A DNA stretch of 64,000 bases from Paraburkholderia tuberum STM678 (GTDB lineage: Bacteria; Pseudomonadota; Gammaproteobacteria; Burkholderiales; Burkholderiaceae), in the NCBI RefSeq assembly GCF_902833905.1, contig NZ_CADFGP010000003.1, positions 62,001 through 126,000 of the forward strand. The letters run 5' to 3'. This document shows, piece by piece, positions 42,900-52,617 of the stretch. Each line of letters opens with the position of its first letter. Within the stretch, counting starts at the first letter, position 1. The notes below the pieces were generated by a model. The model was not told the DNA's origin. It worked only from the letters and a program-made list of their open reading frames with translations, and ran no database searches. Both the position numbers and the translations under genes were made by a program.

Positions 42900-43985
42900 A
42901 TGAATACAAGCCTCAGCAGCGCGCTGAAGACTACTCTCAAGGCCACTGCATGCGTCGCCGCGCTGGCGAGCGCGTCGTCGGCGTTCGCGCAATCGAGCGT
43001 GCAGCTCTACGGCCAGGTCGACGAATGGGTCGGCTCGCAGAAGTTTCCGGGCGGCCAGACCGCGGCGGTCGTATCGGGCGGCGGCATGTCGACGTCGTAC
43101 TGGGGCTTCAAGGGGACCGAGGATCTGGGCAACGGCTACAAGGCGATCTTCACTATCGAAGGCTTCTTCCGCGCGCAAACCGGCGAGTACGGTCGCTTCA
43201 CCGGCGACACGACGTTCTCGCGCAATGCGTACGTCGGCATCGAATCGCCGTACGGCACGGTGACCGCCGGCCGCCTGACGACGCCGCTGTTCGTGTCGAC
43301 GATCCTGTTCAACCCGTTCGTCGATTCGTACGTGTTCTCGCCGATGGTCTATCACGTGTACCTCGGCCTCGGCACCTTCCCGACCTACACGACCGACCAG
43401 GGCGTGACCGGCGACTCGGGCTGGAACAATGCGGTGTCGTATACGTCGCCGAACTTCAACGGCCTTTCGGCGACCGCGATGTACGCGCTCGGCAACACGA
43501 CCCAGAACGGCGCGAAGAAGTGGAGCGGCCAGGTGCTGTACTTCCATGGCCCGTTCGCGGCGACGGCGGTGTACCAGTACGTGAACTTCAACAACGTGCC
43601 GGGCGACCTCGGCAGCTTCGAAACGTCGGGCGTGCCGGGACTGCGCAGCCAGAGCGTCGCGCAGGCGGGCGTGTCGTACGACCTGAAGTTCGTCAAGCTA
43701 TACGGCCAGTACATGTACACGTACAACGACCAGCAGGTCACGAGCTGGCACGTCAACACGGGCCAGGGCGGCGTCACGGTGCCGTTCGGGCCGGGCACGG
43801 TGATGGCGTCGTATGCGTATTCGCGTAACGGCGGCGGTTCGAACCAGACGCGCCAGACGGCGGCGGTCGGCTACGACTATCCGCTGTCCAAGCGCACCGA
43901 TGTCTATGCCGCGTACCTGTATGACCACATCACCGGTCAGTCGAGCGGCAATACATATGGCGCGGGGTTGCGCGCGAAGTTCTGA
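42900..43985 (+). CDS. Outer-membrane porin (Gram-negative trimeric type)
   Basis: A 361-residue general porin. The signal peptide (LKATACVAALASASSAFAQ) ends near residue 25, and the mature protein starts SSVQLYGQVDEWVG. The alternating strand pattern (WGFKGTEDLGNGYKAIFTIEGFF, RNAYVGIESPYGTVTAGR) and the terminal Phe (LRAKF) needed for outer-membrane insertion are typical of Burkholderia OpcP/Omp38-like porins. The ATG at 42900 has GGAGA before it; an ATG seven codons upstream does not. Strong terminator follows. Confidence 0.95.
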   Translation: MNTSLSSALKTTLKATACVAALASASSAFAQSSVQLYGQVDEWVGSQKFPGGQTAAVVSGGGMSTSYWGFKGTEDLGNGYKAIFTIEGFFRAQTGEYGRFTGDTTFSRNAYVGIESPYGTVTAGRLTTPLFVSTILFNPFVDSYVFSPMVYHVYLGLGTFPTYTTDQGVTGDSGWNNAVSYTSPNFNGLSATAMYALGNTTQNGAKKWSGQVLYFHGPFAATAVYQYVNFNNVPGDLGSFETSGVPGLRSQSVAQAGVSYDLKFVKLYGQYMYTYNDQQVTSWHVNTGQGGVTVPFGPGTVMASYAYSRNGGGSNQTRQTAAVGYDYPLSKRTDVYAAYLYDHITGQSSGNTYGAGLRAKF

Positions 43986-44007
43986 TCTCGGCCCACGGTG
44001 TCACCGC

Positions 44008-44039
44008 AAAGCCCGCGTTCCGCCCGGAACGCGGGCTTT
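44008..44039 (+). terminator. Rho-independent terminator of the porin gene
   Basis: A perfect 14-bp stem, AAAGCCCGCGTTCC against GGAACGCGGGCTTT, around a GCCC loop, 23 bp after the porin stop; T-rich sequence follows. Confidence 0.85.
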
Positions 44040-44136
44040 GTCGTTTTCGGGTGCCGCCGGATACGAGCGTTTGCTGCCGTCCTTTTGATAAACCCGGCAA
44101 AATGACGTCGATTGATTCCTGAAGCGAGCGACTGAG

Positions 44137-45069
44137 ATGGACACCCTCGTCAGCATGAAAGTGTTTCGCCACGTGGTCGAAGCCGGCAGTTTCGTCGGCG
44201 CGGCGGACAAGATGGAGATGTCGGCGGCGATGGCGAGCAAGCATGTGATGCATCTGGAGCAGCAGCTCGGCGCGCGGCTCCTGAACCGCACCACGCGCCG
44301 CGTCGCGCCGACCGAGGCAGGCCGCGAGTACTACGAGCGGCTGAGTCAGGCGCTCACCGAGCTCGACGAAGCCGGCCAGGCGGTCGGCGCGGCAAGCGTC
44401 GTGCCGCACGGGCGGCTGCGGGTGTCGTCGCTGTCGGCGTTCGGCCTGAATCACGTGATGGCCGCGGTCGCGGACTACGCCGCGCAGTATCCGCAGGTCA
44501 CCGTCGATATGACACTGTCCGACCGCGTCGTCGAGCTGATCGACGAGGGCTTCGACGTCGCGATCCGCGCGTCGCCGGGCGGGCTCAAGTCGTCGTCGCT
44601 GATCGCGCGGCAGATCGCGACCGCGCATCTGGTGCTGTGCGCATCGCCCGCCTATCTGCGCAAGCATGGCACGCCGAAGAGCGTCGCCGATCTCGCGCGC
44701 CACAACTATCTGCAGTACGCGGGCGTATCGGCGCTCGAAGTCGCGACCGGCGACGCGGGCTCGCGTGTGCGCCTGTCGGGCAACCTGATCGTCAATCAGC
44801 TCGAGGCCCAGCGCGTGGTCGTGCTGCATGGCGCGGGCATCGCGATGCTCGGCACCGAGGTGATCGGCAGCGATCTCGCCGAAGGGCGGCTCGTGCCGCT
44901 GCTCGTCGACCAGGTGCCGCCGCGGGAGCTGCCGATCCACGTCGTCTACACGAGCCGACGGCATCTATCGGCCAAGGTGCGCTCATTCGTCGATTTTCTG
45001 GCGGCGCGGTTCGCAAACGAGTCGCTGTGGCCGTCGCTCGACCAAATCAAGGCGTTGGCGGTGCGGTAG
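44137..45069 (+). CDS. LysR-family transcriptional regulator
   Basis: A 310-residue LysR-type regulator. The winged helix-turn-helix is at residues 1-60 (MKVFRHVVEAGSFVGAADKMEMSAAMASKHVMHLEQQLGARLLNRTTRRVAPTEAG); the rest is a substrate-binding domain of the AaeR/DmlR-like group (HGRLRVSSLSAFG). Its target is not evident: the porin upstream has its own terminator, and icmF follows on the same strand after 118 bp. Confidence 0.93.
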   Translation: MDTLVSMKVFRHVVEAGSFVGAADKMEMSAAMASKHVMHLEQQLGARLLNRTTRRVAPTEAGREYYERLSQALTELDEAGQAVGAASVVPHGRLRVSSLSAFGLNHVMAAVADYAAQYPQVTVDMTLSDRVVELIDEGFDVAIRASPGGLKSSSLIARQIATAHLVLCASPAYLRKHGTPKSVADLARHNYLQYAGVSALEVATGDAGSRVRLSGNLIVNQLEAQRVVVLHGAGIAMLGTEVIGSDLAEGRLVPLLVDQVPPRELPIHVVYTSRRHLSAKVRSFVDFLAARFANESLWPSLDQIKALAVR

Positions 45070-45187
45070 CGTTTCGCGAAGCACCGAGCATCCGTCGCCA
45101 ATCGCCCGCCCCGTGCCCCGGCGCCGTGTTACCCCGTTTCTATATACTGATTGTGAGCACCCATCAGTTAAATGATCTGGGGGAGAC

Positions 45188-48100
45188 ATGACCGATCTGT
45201 CCACGCCGCAGCGTGCCGGCAGCCACGAACTGCCCGCGGGCCGGCGCCTGCGCTTCGTCACCGCCGCCGCACTGTTCGACGGCCACGACGCGTCGATCAA
45301 CATCATGCGGCGCATCCTGCAGGCAAGCGGCGTCGAGGTGATCCACCTCGGCCACAACCGCTCAGTCGCCGAAGTCGCGACCGCCGCGCTCAACGAGGAC
45401 GCCGACGGCGTCGCCGTGTCGAGCTATCAGGGCGGCCACAACGAATACTTCCGCTACCTGGTGGATTTGCTGCGTGCAAGCGGCGGCGAGCGCATCAAGG
45501 TGTTCGGCGGCGGCGGGGGCGTGATCGTCCCCGAGGAAATTGCCGCGCTCGAACGCGACGGCGTCGAAAAAATCTACTCGCCGCACGACGGTCAGCGGCT
45601 CGGTCTGCAAGGCATGATCGACGACATGATCGCGCGCTGCGTCGAAGGCGCGCGCGCGGCCGACGCGGCGCGGCCGACGCCGGTGCGCGAATGGCTCGCC
45701 GAGCTGGCCGGGCGGCCGTTGCCGCGTTGCGGTGAGGCCCATGCTCCGCACGCTGGCACTGCTGCTGGCTCGCACCCCGCCGATTCCGCCGTGCCGATCT
45801 TCCGCCGCCTCGCGCAACTGATCAGCGCGTTCGAAACGAACAGCGTCGACGCCGCCGCGCGCGACCAGCTAGCGATGCTCGCGCAAGCGCCACGCATCCC
45901 GGTGCTCGGCATCACCGGCACCGGCGGCGCGGGCAAGTCGTCGCTGACCGACGAGCTGATCCGCCGCTTCCGGCTCGACTACGGCGACACGCTGAACATC
46001 GCCGTGCTCGCGATCGATCCGTCGCGCCGAAAATCCGGCGGCGCGCTGCTCGGCGACCGCATCCGCATGAATGCGATCGGCGATTGGGGCGACGGCGCCC
46101 GCATTTATATGCGCTCGATGGCGACGCGCGAGGCATCGACCGAACTCTCCGATTCGCTACCCGCCGCGCTGATGCTGTGCAAGGTGGCGGGCTTCGATCT
46201 GATCGTCGTCGAGACGTCGGGGATCGGTCAGGGCGATGCGGCGATCGTGCCGTTCGTCGACGAATCGCTGTACGTGATGACGCCGGAGTTCGGCGCCGCG
46301 AGCCAGCTCGAGAAGATCGACATGCTCGACTTCGCGAGCTTCGTCGCGATCAACAAGTTCGATCGCAAGGGTGCGCAGGATGCGCTGCGCGACGTCGCGA
46401 AGCAGGTGCAGCGCAATCGCGGGGACTTCGCGACATCGCCCGACGCGATGCCGGTGTTCGGCACGATCGCGGCGCGCTTCAACGACGACGGCGTGACCGC
46501 GCTGTACCGGCGCATCGCTAATGCGCTGCGCGCGCACGGCCTGCGTGAGGGCGGCGCACGGCTCGGCGCGACCGAAGGCCTGCGCTTTTCGAGCAACCTG
46601 CATGCGATCGTGCCGCCCGCGCGCGTGCGCTATCTGGCCGACATCGCGCAGACGGTACGCGGCTATCGAGCGCGCGCCGACGCGCAGGCGCAAATCGCGC
46701 GGGAACGCTGGCAACTGGTCGAGACGCGCCGCATGCTCGGCGAGGCGGGCAGCGGCGCCGCGTCGCTCGATGCGCTGATCGACCAACGCGGCGCCGCGCT
46801 CGGCGAGCGCGAACGCAAGCTGCTCGACGCGTGGCCGCAAACGGTGGCCGCCTATGCGGGCGACGAACATGTGGTGCGCATCCGCAAGCGCGAAATCCGC
46901 ACCGCGCTGACGGTCACGACGCTGTCCGGCTCCGAAATCCGCAAAGTGTCGCTGCCGAAATTTGTCGATCACGGCGAGATCCTGCGCTGGCTGATGCTCG
47001 ACAATCTGCCCGGCTATTTCCCATTCACCGCTGGCGTGTTTCCGTTTCGTCGCGAGAACGAGGACCCGACGCGCATGTTCGCGGGCGAGGGCGATCCGCA
47101 GCGCACGAATCGTCGCTTCAGGCTGCTGTCGGAAGGCATGCCGGCCAAACGGCTATCCACCGCGTTCGACTCGGTGACGCTTTACGGTGAGGAGCCGCAC
47201 GAGCGCCCGGACATCTACGGCAAGGTCGGCAATTCGGGTGTGTCGGTCGCCACGCTCGACGACATGAAGACGCTGTATGACGGCTTCGATCTGTGCTCGC
47301 CGGATACGTCGGTCTCGATGACGATCAACGGCCCCGCGCCGACGATCCTCGCGATGTTCTTCAACGTCGCGATCGAGCAGCAGATCGCGCTGGGCGAGCA
47401 ACAGCAAGGCCGCCCGTTGACCGAAGCCGAACTCGCCGCAACGCGCCGCGCCGCGCTCGAAAACGTGCGCGGCACCGTGCAGGCCGACATCCTGAAAGAA
47501 GACCAGGGGCAGAACACCTGCATCTTCTCGACCGAATTCAGCCTGAAGGTGATGGGTGACATTCAGGCGTATTTCGTTGAACACGGCGTGCGCAATTTCT
47601 ATTCGGTGTCGATTTCCGGCTATCACATCGCCGAGGCCGGCGCGAACCCCATCTCGCAGCTCGCGTACACGCTCGCGAACGGCTTCACCTACGTCGAGGC
47701 GTATCTCGCACGCGGCATGTCGATCGACGACTTCGCGCCGAATCTGTCGTTCTTCTTCTCGAACGGCATGGACCCGGAGTACACGGTGCTCGGCCGCGTC
47801 GCGCGACGCATCTGGGCGGTCGCGATGCGCGAGCGCTATGGCGCGAACGAGCGTAGTCAGAAGCTCAAGTATCACGTGCAGACGTCGGGCCGCAGCCTGC
47901 ACGCGCAGGAGATCGATTTCAACGACATCCGCACGACGCTGCAGGCGCTGATCGCGATCTACGACAACTGCAACTCGCTGCACACCAATGCGTTCGACGA
48001 AGCGATTACGACGCCGACCGAGGAATCGGTGCGCCGCGCGGTCGCGATCCAGCTGATCATCAATCGCGAATGGGGGCTCGCGAAGAACCAGAATCCGAAT

Positions 48101-48568
48101 CAGGGCAGCTTCGTGATCGATGAATTGACCGATCTGGTCGAGGAGGCTGTGCTCGCCGAATTCGAGCGGCTGACAGAGCGCGGCGGCGTGCTCGGCGCGA
48201 TGGAAACCGGCTATCAGCGCGGACGGATTCAGGACGAGTCGATGCTGTACGAGCATCGCAAGCATGACGGTTCGTACCCGATCGTCGGCGTCAATACGTT
48301 CCTGAGCGCGCATCCGCATGAAGCGCCGCGGCCGTTGGTGCTGGCGCGTTCCACCGACGCGGAGAAGCAGAGTCAGCTGCGGCGGTTGCGCGACTTCCAG
48401 GCGCGCCACCGCGACGCCGCGCCCGAGGCGCTCGAACGCCTCAAGCGCGCGGTGATCGACGACGGCAACGTGTTCGCGGTGCTAATGGACGTGGTGCGCG
48501 TGTGTTCGCTCGGGCAGATCACCCACGCGCTGTTCGAGGTGGGCGGGCAGTATCGGCGCAATATGTAG
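45188..48568 (+). CDS. icmF: Fused isobutyryl-CoA mutase IcmF
   Basis: A 1126-residue B12-dependent mutase with a built-in G-protein chaperone, interconverting isobutyryl-CoA and n-butyryl-CoA (some members act on isovaleryl/pivalyl-CoA). Order: B12-binding domain (residues about 20-150, [10 protein letters not shown] with the cobalt-ligating His), MeaB-like GTPase with P-loop GTGGAGKSS near residue 242 and NKFDRKG, then the substrate-binding TIM barrel (from about 560; [48 protein letters not shown]). Length equals that of known IcmF. GGGGGAG precedes the ATG. Function in branched-chain or short acyl-CoA metabolism. Confidence 0.95.
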   Translation: MTDLSTPQRAGSHELPAGRRLRFVTAAALFDGHDASINIMRRILQASGVEVIHLGHNRSVAEVATAALNEDADGVAVSSYQGGHNEYFRYLVDLLRASGGERIKVFGGGGGVIVPEEIAALERDGVEKIYSPHDGQRLGLQGMIDDMIARCVEGARAADAARPTPVREWLAELAGRPLPRCGEAHAPHAGTAAGSHPADSAVPIFRRLAQLISAFETNSVDAAARDQLAMLAQAPRIPVLGITGTGGAGKSSLTDELIRRFRLDYGDTLNIAVLAIDPSRRKSGGALLGDRIRMNAIGDWGDGARIYMRSMATREASTELSDSLPAALMLCKVAGFDLIVVETSGIGQGDAAIVPFVDESLYVMTPEFGAASQLEKIDMLDFASFVAINKFDRKGAQDALRDVAKQVQRNRGDFATSPDAMPVFGTIAARFNDDGVTALYRRIANALRAHGLREGGARLGATEGLRFSSNLHAIVPPARVRYLADIAQTVRGYRARADAQAQIARERWQLVETRRMLGEAGSGAASLDALIDQRGAALGERERKLLDAWPQTVAAYAGDEHVVRIRKREIRTALTVTTLSGSEIRKVSLPKFVDHGEILRWLMLDNLPGYFPFTAGVFPFRRENEDPTRMFAGEGDPQRTNRRFRLLSEGMPAKRLSTAFDSVTLYGEEPHERPDIYGKVGNSGVSVATLDDMKTLYDGFDLCSPDTSVSMTINGPAPTILAMFFNVAIEQQIALGEQQQGRPLTEAELAATRRAALENVRGTVQADILKEDQGQNTCIFSTEFSLKVMGDIQAYFVEHGVRNFYSVSISGYHIAEAGANPISQLAYTLANGFTYVEAYLARGMSIDDFAPNLSFFFSNGMDPEYTVLGRVARRIWAVAMRERYGANERSQKLKYHVQTSGRSLHAQEIDFNDIRTTLQALIAIYDNCNSLHTNAFDEAITTPTEESVRRAVAIQLIINREWGLAKNQNPNQGSFVIDELTDLVEEAVLAEFERLTERGGVLGAMETGYQRGRIQDESMLYEHRKHDGSYPIVGVNTFLSAHPHEAPRPLVLARSTDAEKQSQLRRLRDFQARHRDAAPEALERLKRAVIDDGNVFAVLMDVVRVCSLGQITHALFEVGGQYRRNM

Positions 48569-48611
48569 GCCGCGAGCGGGCGGCCCGGCCCGGCCCGCTC
48601 CGTTCTTCACC

Positions 48612-49571
48612 TCAGCGCGCGATGCCGAGCCGCGCCTTCGCGTCGTTGTATTCCTTCTTCAGACGCCGCACGAGCTCGGCGACGTCCGGCACGTCGTCCA
48701 TCAGGCCGACGCCCTGGCCCGCGCCCCAGATGTCCTTCCACGCCTTCGTCTTGTCGCCGCCGAAGTTCATCCTGGTCTTGTCCGATTCGGGCAGCGCGTC
48801 GGGATCGAGCCCCGCGTTCGTAATGCTCTCGCGGATGTAGTTGCCGTGCACGCCGGTGAACAGGTTCGTGTAGATGATGTCCGACGCCTTCGCGTTGATG
48901 ATCGCCTGCTTGTAGCTGTCGACCGCGTGCGCTTCTTTGGTGGCGATGAAGCGTGTGCCCATGTACGCGAGGTCCGCGCCCATCGCCTGCGCGGCGAGAA
49001 TCGAGCCGCCGTTGGCGATCGAGCCCGACAGCACGATCGGGCCGTCGAAAATGCGCCGCACCTCGCCGACCAGCGCGAACGGCGAGGTGGTGCCCGCGTG
49101 GCCGCCCGCGCCCGATGCGACCAGAATCAGCCCGTCGACGCCGGCTTCCAGCGCTTTCTGCGCATGACGCAGATTGATCACGTCGTGCAGCACGATGCCG
49201 CCGTAGCTGTGCACCGCATCGACGATCTCGCGTGCCGGCGCGCGCAGGCTGGTGATGAAGATCGGCACCTTGTGCTCGACGCAGACGCGCACGTCGTGCT
49301 CGAGCCGCGCATTCGACTGGTGAACGATCTGATTGACCGCGATCGGGCCGATCACCGCATCCGGGTTCGCGGCCTTGTGCCTGGCGAGTTGCGCCTGGAT
49401 CTGCGTCAGCCATTCGTCGAGCAGCTCGGCCGGGCGCGCGTTGAGGGCAGGGAACGAGCCGACGATACCGGCCTTGCACTGCGCCAGCACGAGTTCGGGA
49501 TAGCTGACGATGAACATCGGCGAAGCGACGACGGGCAGCGCGAGGTTTTGCAGAACGGCGGGCAATGCCAT
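48612..49571 (-). CDS. Nitronate monooxygenase / 2-nitropropane dioxygenase-family protein
   Basis: A 319-residue FMN-dependent TIM-barrel enzyme that oxidatively denitrifies alkyl nitronates. Family features are VVASPMFIVSYPELVLAQCKAGIVGSFP, GVDGLILVASGAGGHAG and VLSGSIANGGSILAAQAMGADLAYMGTRF (phosphate-binding glycine loop). FabK enoyl-ACP reductases are related, but this length and the GAGGHAG motif favour nitronate monooxygenase. The ATG at 49571 follows a GGAGA; the ORF continuing to 49715 is not needed. Divergent from the hydrolase gene to the right. Confidence 0.9.
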   Translation of the reverse strand: MALPAVLQNLALPVVASPMFIVSYPELVLAQCKAGIVGSFPALNARPAELLDEWLTQIQAQLARHKAANPDAVIGPIAVNQIVHQSNARLEHDVRVCVEHKVPIFITSLRAPAREIVDAVHSYGGIVLHDVINLRHAQKALEAGVDGLILVASGAGGHAGTTSPFALVGEVRRIFDGPIVLSGSIANGGSILAAQAMGADLAYMGTRFIATKEAHAVDSYKQAIINAKASDIIYTNLFTGVHGNYIRESITNAGLDPDALPESDKTRMNFGGDKTKAWKDIWGAGQGVGLMDDVPDVAELVRRLKKEYNDAKARLGIAR

Positions 49572-49856
49572 GGTGCGAGTCTCCAGGTTGGGCCAACCGG
49601 TGCGACGTGCGCCCGGCGAATAGATGAATGAGTTTAGCGGCACACGGCTTGCGGCGTGTTGACCGGCGAATGCGTGTGGCAGTCGAACGATACCGGCATG
49701 CCGAAGTCGCGCCAAACATTTAAGAACGGTCGTTCGATTATAGGCGAAGTGGGTTCGAAGGAGTATTCAGGTTCCATGTCTGCGTGGGATATCCCACCTC
49801 GCACGGACCTGTTGGCCTTCTACAATGCACGGACCTCAAACGATCAACGAGACGTC
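49572..49856. promoter_or_regulatory. Divergent promoter region with a short palindrome
   Basis: The region between nitronate monooxygenase and the hydrolase contains GAACG-GT-CGTTC at 49725-49736, a palindrome similar in form to TetR-family operators. No regulator gene is adjacent, so the binding protein is unknown. Confidence 0.4.
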
Positions 49857-50747
49857 ATGGCCTTCGAAAATTTCACGTCTTTTCGCGTCGCCGTGGGCGA
49901 TGTCGACATTTTCGGAGTGAAGGGCGGCGCCGGGCCGCCTCTGCTTCTGCTGCACGGCCATCCGCAATCGCATCTGATCTGGGAACGCTGCGCCGCGCCG
50001 CTCGCGCAGCACTTCACGGTGATCGCAACCGATCTGCGCGGCTATGGCGCGTCGGACAAACCGCCGAGCGATGCCGCGCACGCACCGTATTCGAAACGCG
50101 TGATGGCCGCCGACCAGGTCGCGGTGATGCGCCACTTCGGCTTCGAGCGCTTCCTCGTCTGTGCGCACGATCGCGGCGCGCGCGTCGCGCACCGGATGGC
50201 GCTCGATCACGCCGACGCGGTCGAGCGTTTGATGCTGCTCGATATCGCGCCGACACTCGCGATGTACGAAGCCACCGACCGCGCGTTCGCAACGCACTAC
50301 TTCCACTGGTTCTTCCTGATCCAGCCCGAGCCGCTGCCCGAAACGTTGATCGGCGCAAATCCGGCTGCCTATGTCGACGCGGTGATGGGCGGACGTCATG
50401 CGGGTCTCGCACCGTTCGATCCCACCGCGCTCGACGCGTATCGGGCGGCGCTCGCGCAACCGGGTGCGGTGCACGCGATGTGCGAGGACTATCGCGCGTC
50501 GGCGAGCATCGACCTCGAACATGATCGCGCCGATATCGAGCGCGGCAACAAGATCGGCTGTCCGCTGCGGGTGCTGTGGGGCGACAAGGGCGTGATCGAA
50601 AAATGCTTCGATGCGCTCGACGAATGGCGGCATGTCGCGCGCGACGTGAGCGGCCGCGCGCTATCGTGCGGGCACTATCTGCCCGAGGAAGCGCCGGACG
50701 AACTGGTCGCCGAGATGCTGTCGTTTTTCGAGACGCTCGAACAATAA
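49857..50747 (+). CDS. Alpha/beta hydrolase, haloacetate dehalogenase-like
   Basis: A 296-residue alpha/beta hydrolase. The oxyanion region HGHPQSHLIWE, the nucleophile elbow AHDRGARVAHRMALDH (catalytic Asp), DLRGYGASDKP with the carboxylate-binding Arg, HWFFLIQPEPLPE and the terminal His in CGHYLPEEAPDE closely follow haloacetate/fluoroacetate dehalogenases such as DehH1. It would hydrolyse halogenated or related small esters; the exact substrate is not proven by these motifs. The ATG at 49857 begins just before the conserved core; a 67-codon upstream extension is not typical. Confidence 0.88.
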   Translation: MAFENFTSFRVAVGDVDIFGVKGGAGPPLLLLHGHPQSHLIWERCAAPLAQHFTVIATDLRGYGASDKPPSDAAHAPYSKRVMAADQVAVMRHFGFERFLVCAHDRGARVAHRMALDHADAVERLMLLDIAPTLAMYEATDRAFATHYFHWFFLIQPEPLPETLIGANPAAYVDAVMGGRHAGLAPFDPTALDAYRAALAQPGAVHAMCEDYRASASIDLEHDRADIERGNKIGCPLRVLWGDKGVIEKCFDALDEWRHVARDVSGRALSCGHYLPEEAPDELVAEMLSFFETLEQ

Positions 50748-50796
50748 GCGCCGGGCTGCTTCGCGCGACCTTCGTTTGACCAGCGATGGACCTTCG

Positions 50797-51267
50797 TTAG
50801 CCGAGCGGCGGCAGCCGTCGCGCGACCGGCGTCGACTTGACGATCGCCGTGCTGGTCTCCGCGCGCTCGGTCACTTTCGACAGGATCTCGTCGAGCTGCT
50901 CGATCGAATGCAAGTACAGGCGGCAGATGAAACAGTCGTCGCCGGTCACCTTGTCGCATTCGACGAACTCCGGAATGCGCCGGATCACTTCCTCCACCAG
51001 ATGCAGCTGCCCGGGCAACGGCTTCACGCGCACTACCGCCTGCAGCGTGAAGCCGAGCGCGCGCGGATCGATCTGCACGGTGAAGCGCTCGATCACGCCC
51101 TGCGCTTCGAGCCGCCGCACGCGTTCGGCCGTGCTGGGCGCCGATAAGCCGACGACGCGCGCGAGTTCGCTGACCGGCTGGCGCGCGTCCTGCGCGAGCG
51201 CGGTGAGCAGTGCGCGGTCGGTGTCGTCGAGTGCGACCGGCGTGATCGATGCAAGGCGTTTGCTCAT
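50797..51267 (-). CDS. Lrp/AsnC-family transcriptional regulator
   Basis: A 156-residue feast/famine regulator. The helix-turn-helix is at residues 13-60 (LDDTDRALLTALAQDARQPVSELARVVGLSAPSTAERVRRLEAQG). The C-terminal RAM ligand-binding domain runs to about residue 145 (FECDKVTGDDCFICRLYLHS-like). It is divergent from an EamA transporter gene; such pairs are usually regulator and target, and the effector would then be an amino acid. That regulatory link is inferred from position. Confidence 0.93.
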   Translation of the reverse strand: MSKRLASITPVALDDTDRALLTALAQDARQPVSELARVVGLSAPSTAERVRRLEAQGVIERFTVQIDPRALGFTLQAVVRVKPLPGQLHLVEEVIRRIPEFVECDKVTGDDCFICRLYLHSIEQLDEILSKVTERAETSTAIVKSTPVARRLPPLG

Positions 51268-51379
51268 GACGGCCTTCGTTTATGAGGTGAAAATGCGGTA
51301 ACGCTTAAGTTTAGCCATGTATTCGCGCGGGTGGATTAATTAGACTGCCAGTTATGCAGTCACAATCCGGGATCGAATC

Positions 51380-52318
51380 ATGGCTTCAAACAAGGCTTCC
51401 GTCACGACCTCGAGCAGTTCGCCCAGCGACATCCGCCGTGGCGCGGCGCAGATGAGCGTCGCGATGCTGATGTCGGGCACGATCGGCTGGCTTGTCGTGT
51501 CGTCGCAGCAAAGCCCCTTCAACGTGGTGTTTTTCCGCTGCATTTTCGGCGGCGCGACGCTCGCGCTCGTGTGCGCCGTACTCGGCCTGTTCCGCCGCGA
51601 GCTGTTTTCGTGGAAGATGCTCGGCCTCGCGTTGCTCGGCGGCGCGGCGATCGTCGTGAACTGGGTATTGCTGTTCGCCGCGTATTCGCGCGCGTCGATT
51701 TCGATGGCAACGGCCGTCTACAACACGCAGCCGTTCATGTTGGTCGGGCTCGGCGCGCTGGTGTTTCGCGAGCGCATCAGCGCATCGACGATCGCGTGGC
51801 TCGTGGTCGCGTTCGTCGGGCTCGTGTTCGTCGTGAAGGTCGAGCCGGCCGTGCTCGCGGTGCCGGGGCAGTATCTGGTCGGCGTCGCCTATGCGGTCGG
51901 CGCGGCGGCGATGTACGCGGTGTCGTCGATCATCACGAAGCGGCTGAAGGGCACGCCGCCGCATCTGCTCGCGCTGATCCAGGTATCGCTCGGCGTGCTG
52001 TTGCTCGCGCCGTTCGTACGCTTCGACGCGTTGCCGGCAAACGGCGCGCAGTGGCTCGAACTGGTCGTGCTCGGCGTCGTCCATACCGGTCTCATGTACG
52101 TGCTGCTATATGGCGCGATCCAGAAGCTGCCGACGTCGATGACGGGCGCGTTGTCGTTCATCTATCCGGTGGTCGCGATCATCGTCGACCGGCTCGCGTT
52201 CGGACAGACGCTCGCATGGATTCAGGTGCTCGGCGCCGCGCTGATTCTGCTGGCGGCGGCGGGCGTCAATCTCGGATGGCGGATCGTGCCGCAGAGAAAG
52301 CGCTTATCGTCCACGTGA
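51380..52318 (+). CDS. EamA/DMT-family transporter
   Basis: A 312-residue inner-membrane protein with ten predicted helices arranged as two EamA repeats (about residues 18-150 and 165-300; first helix MSVAMLMSGTIGWLVV, conserved AVYNTQPFMLVGLGALVFRERI and SFIYPVVAIIVDRLAFGQTL). Family members export amino acids or metabolites. Divergent from the Lrp-type gene, so probably controlled by it. A terminator hairpin lies 205 bp downstream. Confidence 0.92.
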   Translation: MASNKASVTTSSSSPSDIRRGAAQMSVAMLMSGTIGWLVVSSQQSPFNVVFFRCIFGGATLALVCAVLGLFRRELFSWKMLGLALLGGAAIVVNWVLLFAAYSRASISMATAVYNTQPFMLVGLGALVFRERISASTIAWLVVAFVGLVFVVKVEPAVLAVPGQYLVGVAYAVGAAAMYAVSSIITKRLKGTPPHLLALIQVSLGVLLLAPFVRFDALPANGAQWLELVVLGVVHTGLMYVLLYGAIQKLPTSMTGALSFIYPVVAIIVDRLAFGQTLAWIQVLGAALILLAAAGVNLGWRIVPQRKRLSST

Positions 52319-52617
52319 TGCCGATTCGACATTCAATCGGATATTGCTACGGATCCCGGAATAACGCGCAAGCGTTCAAGCGCCTAACGCCGTTTGATGA
52401 CAGATCGTGTATGCATTCGTAAAACGTGGCGTCAAATTTCTGTAGGGAAATCACCGATGCGATGCAAAAACCCACACGCGTATCATCGACAGCGACGCTG
52501 ATCACGTCCAACAGATGTTCCGCCGCTCGCTTCGTCGAGCGGTTTTCTTTTTGGCAGCACGGTTTTGCGTTCCGGTGCGCTTTTCCACCGCGCCGGTCGA
52601 ACCGGTCACATCACAGT
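52319..52617. other. Convergent intergenic region
   Basis: About 300 bp between the EamA transporter and the MBL-fold gene, which converge. Apart from the terminator at 52523-52552 I see nothing identifiable. Confidence 0.4.
52523..52552 (+). terminator. Rho-independent terminator downstream of the EamA transporter
   Basis: Stem CCGCTCG (52523-52529) and CGAGCGG (52536-52542) with a 6-base loop, followed by TTTTCTTTTT. Confidence 0.75.

Noticed and set aside
45230..45320. Non-canonical B12-binding motif in IcmF (DGHDAS instead of DxHxxG)
   Set aside because: IcmF proteins commonly deviate at the last position while retaining the cobalt-binding His, so this is not evidence of inactivity.
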